A DNA stretch of 64,000 nucleotides, taken from the NCBI GenBank assembly GCA_029721435.1, contig CM056592.1:34607611-34671610 (forward strand), in the 5' to 3' direction. The translations under genes were made by a program, and so were the position numbers. How positions within the stretch are numbered: position 1 is the first letter of the stretch; the number at the start of each line of letters is the position of its first letter. Positions 59,706-64,000 of this stretch are shown here, in pieces. This DNA comes from Gymnothorax reevesii (taxonomy: Eukaryota; Chordata; Actinopteri; Anguilliformes; Muraenidae). The notes beneath the pieces were generated by a model. It made no database searches, had not been told where the DNA came from, and was given only the letters and a program-made list of their open reading frames with translations.

Positions 59706-62700
59706 TGTAAATTAGTTTTGAACAAACACATTAGGCATTAGCCCTATTAAACAAGATCACCATAGATAAAGGAATTATGAGAACTCAAAACGAAAGTCCT
59801 AAATGATGTGTTACTTTTGATTCAGACTGCCTACGGCTAATTATAGCGTTTACCAATGTATGCTCTATTTTAATTCTTCATGATAGAAAGATGTTTTCAA
59901 TAATTATATTTTTAAATTGGTTGGGCATATCAAATATACCTTCAATAAGCTCACTGATGTGACGGTCAAGCATTTATCTGAAATACTGCCTAAACTTCGG
60001 AACCCAAATTACTGAGGGTGACATTTGAGAATGACATTTGAAACTTTCATTAACGAATAATGAGCAGGATAATTTATTGCGATTCCATTATTTTAATATA
60101 TGACAAGTGATTAATTAGTTAAAAATGAAAATGTCAGTGTCTAGGCGGTAAATAGTTTGCGACAAATGGCAAAGCGGTTGTCTCAACTGTCAGGTCAGCC
60201 TGACTGCAGTGATAAAGGATAAAGTAACTAGAACCTGTTGATGCGACTGCTCCAGACTCAAATTCATTTTGTGAAATTGGGAAATTATCTTGTGGTGTGG
60301 TATTTCTTTCTCTGGGTAATGCACTCTGGGCTAATATCTTCAAAAGTAAGTCTGAATAAGGGGATAAAAAGACTGGAGCTATATTGACTTTTCATCGACA
60401 GATTTAATGTTAAATAATTCAGAAGTATAAAAGGCATGTCTGGGGGCTTTAAGAAACATATTATGTATCTGTTGGTAATAGGAATTAGCTGTGTGCTTTA
60501 TTGTTATAAGGCGTATGTTTTCAGAATGAGACAAATCTGTTTGCTGGAGCAGGATCTTTGATGTGTAATTTCACATTATCAGTTGGCTAAACATTGATCT
60601 CCATATGTGAGTAGTGTGTGCACATTATTATTCATTAGCACTGCACAGATGGGCCCAAACATACATTTTGTACTTACTGTGCAAAATTATAGTGTAATTC
60701 CCTTGTTGGAAATAACTTGTAATTATGTATATTAGCCTTATCCAGAGGCTAAGCTTTGAGTGAAATGTTCTGGAACGTGGATAATATTTTACCTACTGGT
60801 CACAAAATTCGCATACTAACAGACTTCGTTTCCCAAATTATGTGCGAGTCATTAGTTAAAATGTTTGCGTTAGCACACAGGTGGTCAAATTATTAAAAAC
60901 GTAGTCACAAAAACACACCCTTTTAACCTCACGGCATGTTTTTTTTGTTGAGTCAGTTGTGGATCAATTCATTTCTGTGATTTTTAGAGCTGTTCTTCTG
61001 TGGTTGTGTCAAACTATCCTACCATCCCTGTTGGGGAGCTTTGATTAGCGGCTAGTTTTTTTTTTTATTGTGTCTGGTTTTTTTTGGTGTTTGGCGTATG
61101 TTATCAGAATTTATTGCCCTGCCCCCTTAGTCACCTTTAATAATTCAGGCATTTTTGTGATCGACGCACGCGCGATTTGGGCATCGGCTATTTGGCTACT
61201 GAGGAAGGGGTTTGTCACGATGTACTCTGAGCGTGATGTTAATAAATTGGCCCGGCAGTATAGCAAGTGGCTGTTCACTGCTTTGTATCTGTAGTGTTGA
61301 GCTGTCAGACATTTAAATATGTGACCAGCTGTGGTAACAAAGCTCACACGAGTGGGACCACAGGCACCTGGCAGCTTCCGCCGTGTTATATGTGTTTTGT
61401 AATTGCTCTGCATCGAAATGAGCGAGTATGGCTTCCGGAATGTTCTGAGTGTTTATTATTCAGCTGGCCGGCGGGGCGGGGAGTGCGGTGAGAGAGGTGT
61501 AACGGCGCTTTGTTTTTACACCGTTGTACTGCCAGTCCTGCACTTGGTCTGTCTTTCACCTGGATGGATGTGTGACCAGGTGTGGTGAGAAAGGCCTCGG
61601 AGGACCACTGTGGACGGCCGGTCTCGGACACAGGTTGTAATTCCTCCTGTCAGATATCGCATATTCAGCACAGACGGCCCCCGCAGATGGCCGCTACCGC
61701 ACACCAGAGGCCCGGAGAAGTGGAGCATGCTGCAGCCCAGGGCCATCAATTTAATTGGTGGCCGCTGTCAATAGCGACCCTAGCCGCTGACGCCTGCATG
61801 TATTTCCTGACATGCCGCATTCCCTCTCTCTGTCAGTCAGACCCTCTGAAACCTGTTATCTCGCTTTAAGAATTCCCTCTTTTATTTGTATGGGGCTTGC
61901 GTCAAAACCCTCTCCACCTGGAATGTGTTTTTTTTTTTTCTCCAGCAAAGACATAGTCCTGCGAGCTCGATTGTCTGAGCCTGGACTGTGTCTTCGTCAG
62001 AAGCCATCCAATTAGACGCCACAGTGAGGTCGGCTTCCTGCGCCGTGTGTTTGCGTTGCAGGGAACTTCAGTCCCCTGGTGCCTCTCCTTTGAAAGCCAC
62101 CACACGCGAGCCACAGCCACCAATGTCTTGGGGAGTGGAGCAGGTTTCTTTGATGTAGAATGATTTTTTTTTCAATTGAAATTGTGTGACACCCCCCTAT
62201 CATCTGTGTGAGATGTTAAGATTGAAATTGATGCAGTACTTTTCCACAGGACAGTAGTTTTTATGACTCCTTAACTCTATACTCGATTGAATTTTATGTA
62301 CCGTAAGCTCTGCCAATTCAATAATGAATATTTGGCTTTGGAAACACAGTGGATCCACATTCTTACGAAAATGAAATTGGAATATTTGCTCGGGACATAA
62401 TTGGGTTATACCTAATTAAAGTATAAACCGTAGAGCTGATCTCTCCCAGTTTTCCATCTGCATATTGGCTTGAGTTTTTAAAGTCAACCCTTTCATGCTT
62501 TGTAATAAGAATAGAGAGGAATGCTTGTCATGAAAGATTACCTTTGTCTTAATCTGTTTTATGAGCGAGGTTCGTTCGAGGGTGAAAGCTTCGTCGAACC
62601 ATAGGAAAGCAGTATGAAATTTGGTTGGTGTCATCTGACCCGAGAGAGCGGGAGTTTTCGGCCATGCAGGAGTTAAAGCGGTGGGATCGTGATGGCCAAG

Positions 62701-63930
62701 CTGCCGATGTAATTGTAAAAAGGTGGCTCTGCAGCTATCTCTCCGAACCCAGGGCTCGGTTCACTCGATATATATGGGGTACAATCTGTAATAAGCCCCA
62801 AACCCCCTGCCAAGGTAATCTCTTTTGGTGCAGGATTTCAATCGATTTTTCATGTGCTCCCAACACTCGCTGGGGTTAAAAAAAAAAGGGAGGAAAAAAA
62901 AGAAACTTTTTCTTCATGTATGTTCTCAAAAAATGTTTTTCGTGAAGCCATACCGTCTGGCTGTCCATTGTTATGCGTCACTGAGCACTGAGATGGATCT
63001 TGAGGCTTTTTTTTTTTTGGAGGTTTCACCAAACCTCTCCATGCCGAATCAAAGAGGAGAAAAGGACAGGATAGGGCAGAGCGACAGGAAGTGAAAGGCC
63101 GTCCCGTCACTGTCTGGCACGAACACCCCTCAGGAACGTTTCATTCATCACACTGGAGAAGGATTGTGTAAATCATGCCCGGATAAAGGACACGTTGTGA
63201 AGAATTGAATTGTGGAGGTAAGGGTGTTAAATTCCCCCAGATGATCTGTGATAAACACGGAGAGACTCCTGACAGTCCCTCGACGCGGCGGCGGCGCACT
63301 GTCGAAGTTGTCACCGCTCTCATCCCGTCGAAACGCGAGCCTTCGTTTTCATCTCGCCAAATGTCGAGTTGCTAATATCTTCAATTACCGGTACCTCTCC
63401 CACACTGTAGTTGGAACAAAATTCCCAGTAAGTATTCTCATCGTCTAAAAGTCCCGGCTCGGGAAATTCTGATGCATTAATGAGTTATGATGGGGATAGA
63501 GAAGGCCTCCATATCTATCTGGTGACAAACGGCCAGTCTTTGCTCAGAATATTAAGTGGATGTCAAGAGGGGCTGGATCATGTTGTCATACCTAATACAT
63601 GTTCTAGCCGATGAGTCACTGAGGCCTGTATTACTGGCTGTCAGGCACCCGGAACATTTTCTCATTTTCTTAATCTTCCAATCTAAAATAGTCCAGGTAT
63701 TTTCAAATGGGGTAGGGGGAGGATTTGATAGTTTATAAATACAGACATAATTTTTTCTTTTGTTGGTTTTTTCTGGTTTTCATGGTGGTAAACAAAACAA
63801 GAATATCACCCACATTAGCTAATATCTTAGCTGAAGCGGGAAACGGCAACTTAAGATCGCGTTGAGCTGATGCAGTCGGCGGACGATCCAGTAGAAGAGC
63901 CACACTACGTCGGCTACGGCAGCATGGTTA
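59706..63930. other. Low-repeat non-coding DNA with enhancer-like parts
   Basis: No gene recognised. Likely regulatory-looking stretches are about 60500-60760 (gcacattattattcattagc near 60621), 61740-62050 and 62440-62830. Poly-T runs lie at 61928-61940 and 63008-63020, poly-A near 62879-62888. Calls are by composition only. Confidence 0.3.
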
Positions 63931-63932
63931 TT

Positions 63933-63962
63933 ATATCCTGGAAACCAAATTTTCCAGGATAT
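63933..63962. repeat. Perfect 12-bp inverted repeat
   Basis: atatcctggaaa and its exact inverse tttccaggatat flank a six-base loop (ccaaat). It lies near the right edge of the window, so it could be the tip of a longer element continuing outside. Confidence 0.7.
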
Positions 63963-64000
63963 TACAGACTCTCCTTTGGACACCACTGCTGCGGGGCACT

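Noticed and set aside
1..64000. CRISPR arrays, bacterial operons or prophage
   Set aside because: No direct-repeat/spacer array and no prokaryotic gene layout. All repeats present are of vertebrate type.

Overview
This window looks like nuclear DNA of a ray-finned (teleost-type) fish. The evidence is a very low coding density, frequent CA/GT, CT and TTA microsatellites, several Tc1/mariner elements, TTAA- and TA-flanked MITEs, tRNA-derived SINEs of a type common in teleosts, and L2-like LINE 3' tails ending in the usual 'gcgctatacaaata' motif. I found no intact host protein-coding gene on either strand. The only protein I recognise with confidence is a Tc1-family transposase at 23452-24465 on the minus strand, which carries two in-frame stops. 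The species cannot be named from sequence alone.

Layout. 1-9.0 kb: mixed non-coding DNA with a tRNA-derived SINE (716-883), a CCAAT/TATA promoter-like block (1880-1970) next to a TTAA-flanked palindromic MITE (1985-2139), nested inverted-repeat elements (4784-6739) and a 55-bp minisatellite (6763-7330). 9.0-9.54 kb: a CpG-rich, pyrimidine-rich block ending in a splice-donor-like CA|GTGAGT, my only candidate for a host promoter and first exon. 9.5-18.9 kb: low-repeat sequence with microsatellites, a G-quadruplex-prone tract, an L2 3' tail and blocks that look like conserved non-coding enhancers. 18.9-30.1 kb: transposon-rich (an old Tc1 broken by a TTAA MITE, tandem repeats, the 23251-24764 Tc1, hAT-like MITEs, a second SINE copy and a second old Tc1). 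30-41 kb: mostly unremarkable AT-rich DNA with four MITE-like elements.

41265-47067 is the most interesting segment. A 220-bp block (A) occurs at 41265 and again at 46645, and a 157-bp block (B) occurs at 46490 and again at 46911, all without mismatches. The order A1 - 5 kb - B1 - A2 - B2 is the split-direct-repeat layout known from Ngaro/PAT tyrosine-recombinase retrotransposons. The internal region encodes no recognisable reverse transcriptase or recombinase; it holds an L2 3' tail and 3.4 copies of a 417-bp tandem repeat. I infer a recently mobile, non-autonomous element.

47-64 kb: a long-TIR DNA transposon (47120-47917), tails of an abundant interspersed repeat, a 65-bp minisatellite, another tRNA-SINE copy, a palindromic MITE (59501-59705), and long low-repeat stretches resembling regulatory intergenic or intronic DNA. 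No operon or pathway organisation is present. The simplest overall reading is a large intron or gene desert, perhaps downstream of the CpG-rich first exon near 9.4 kb, but that link is inference.
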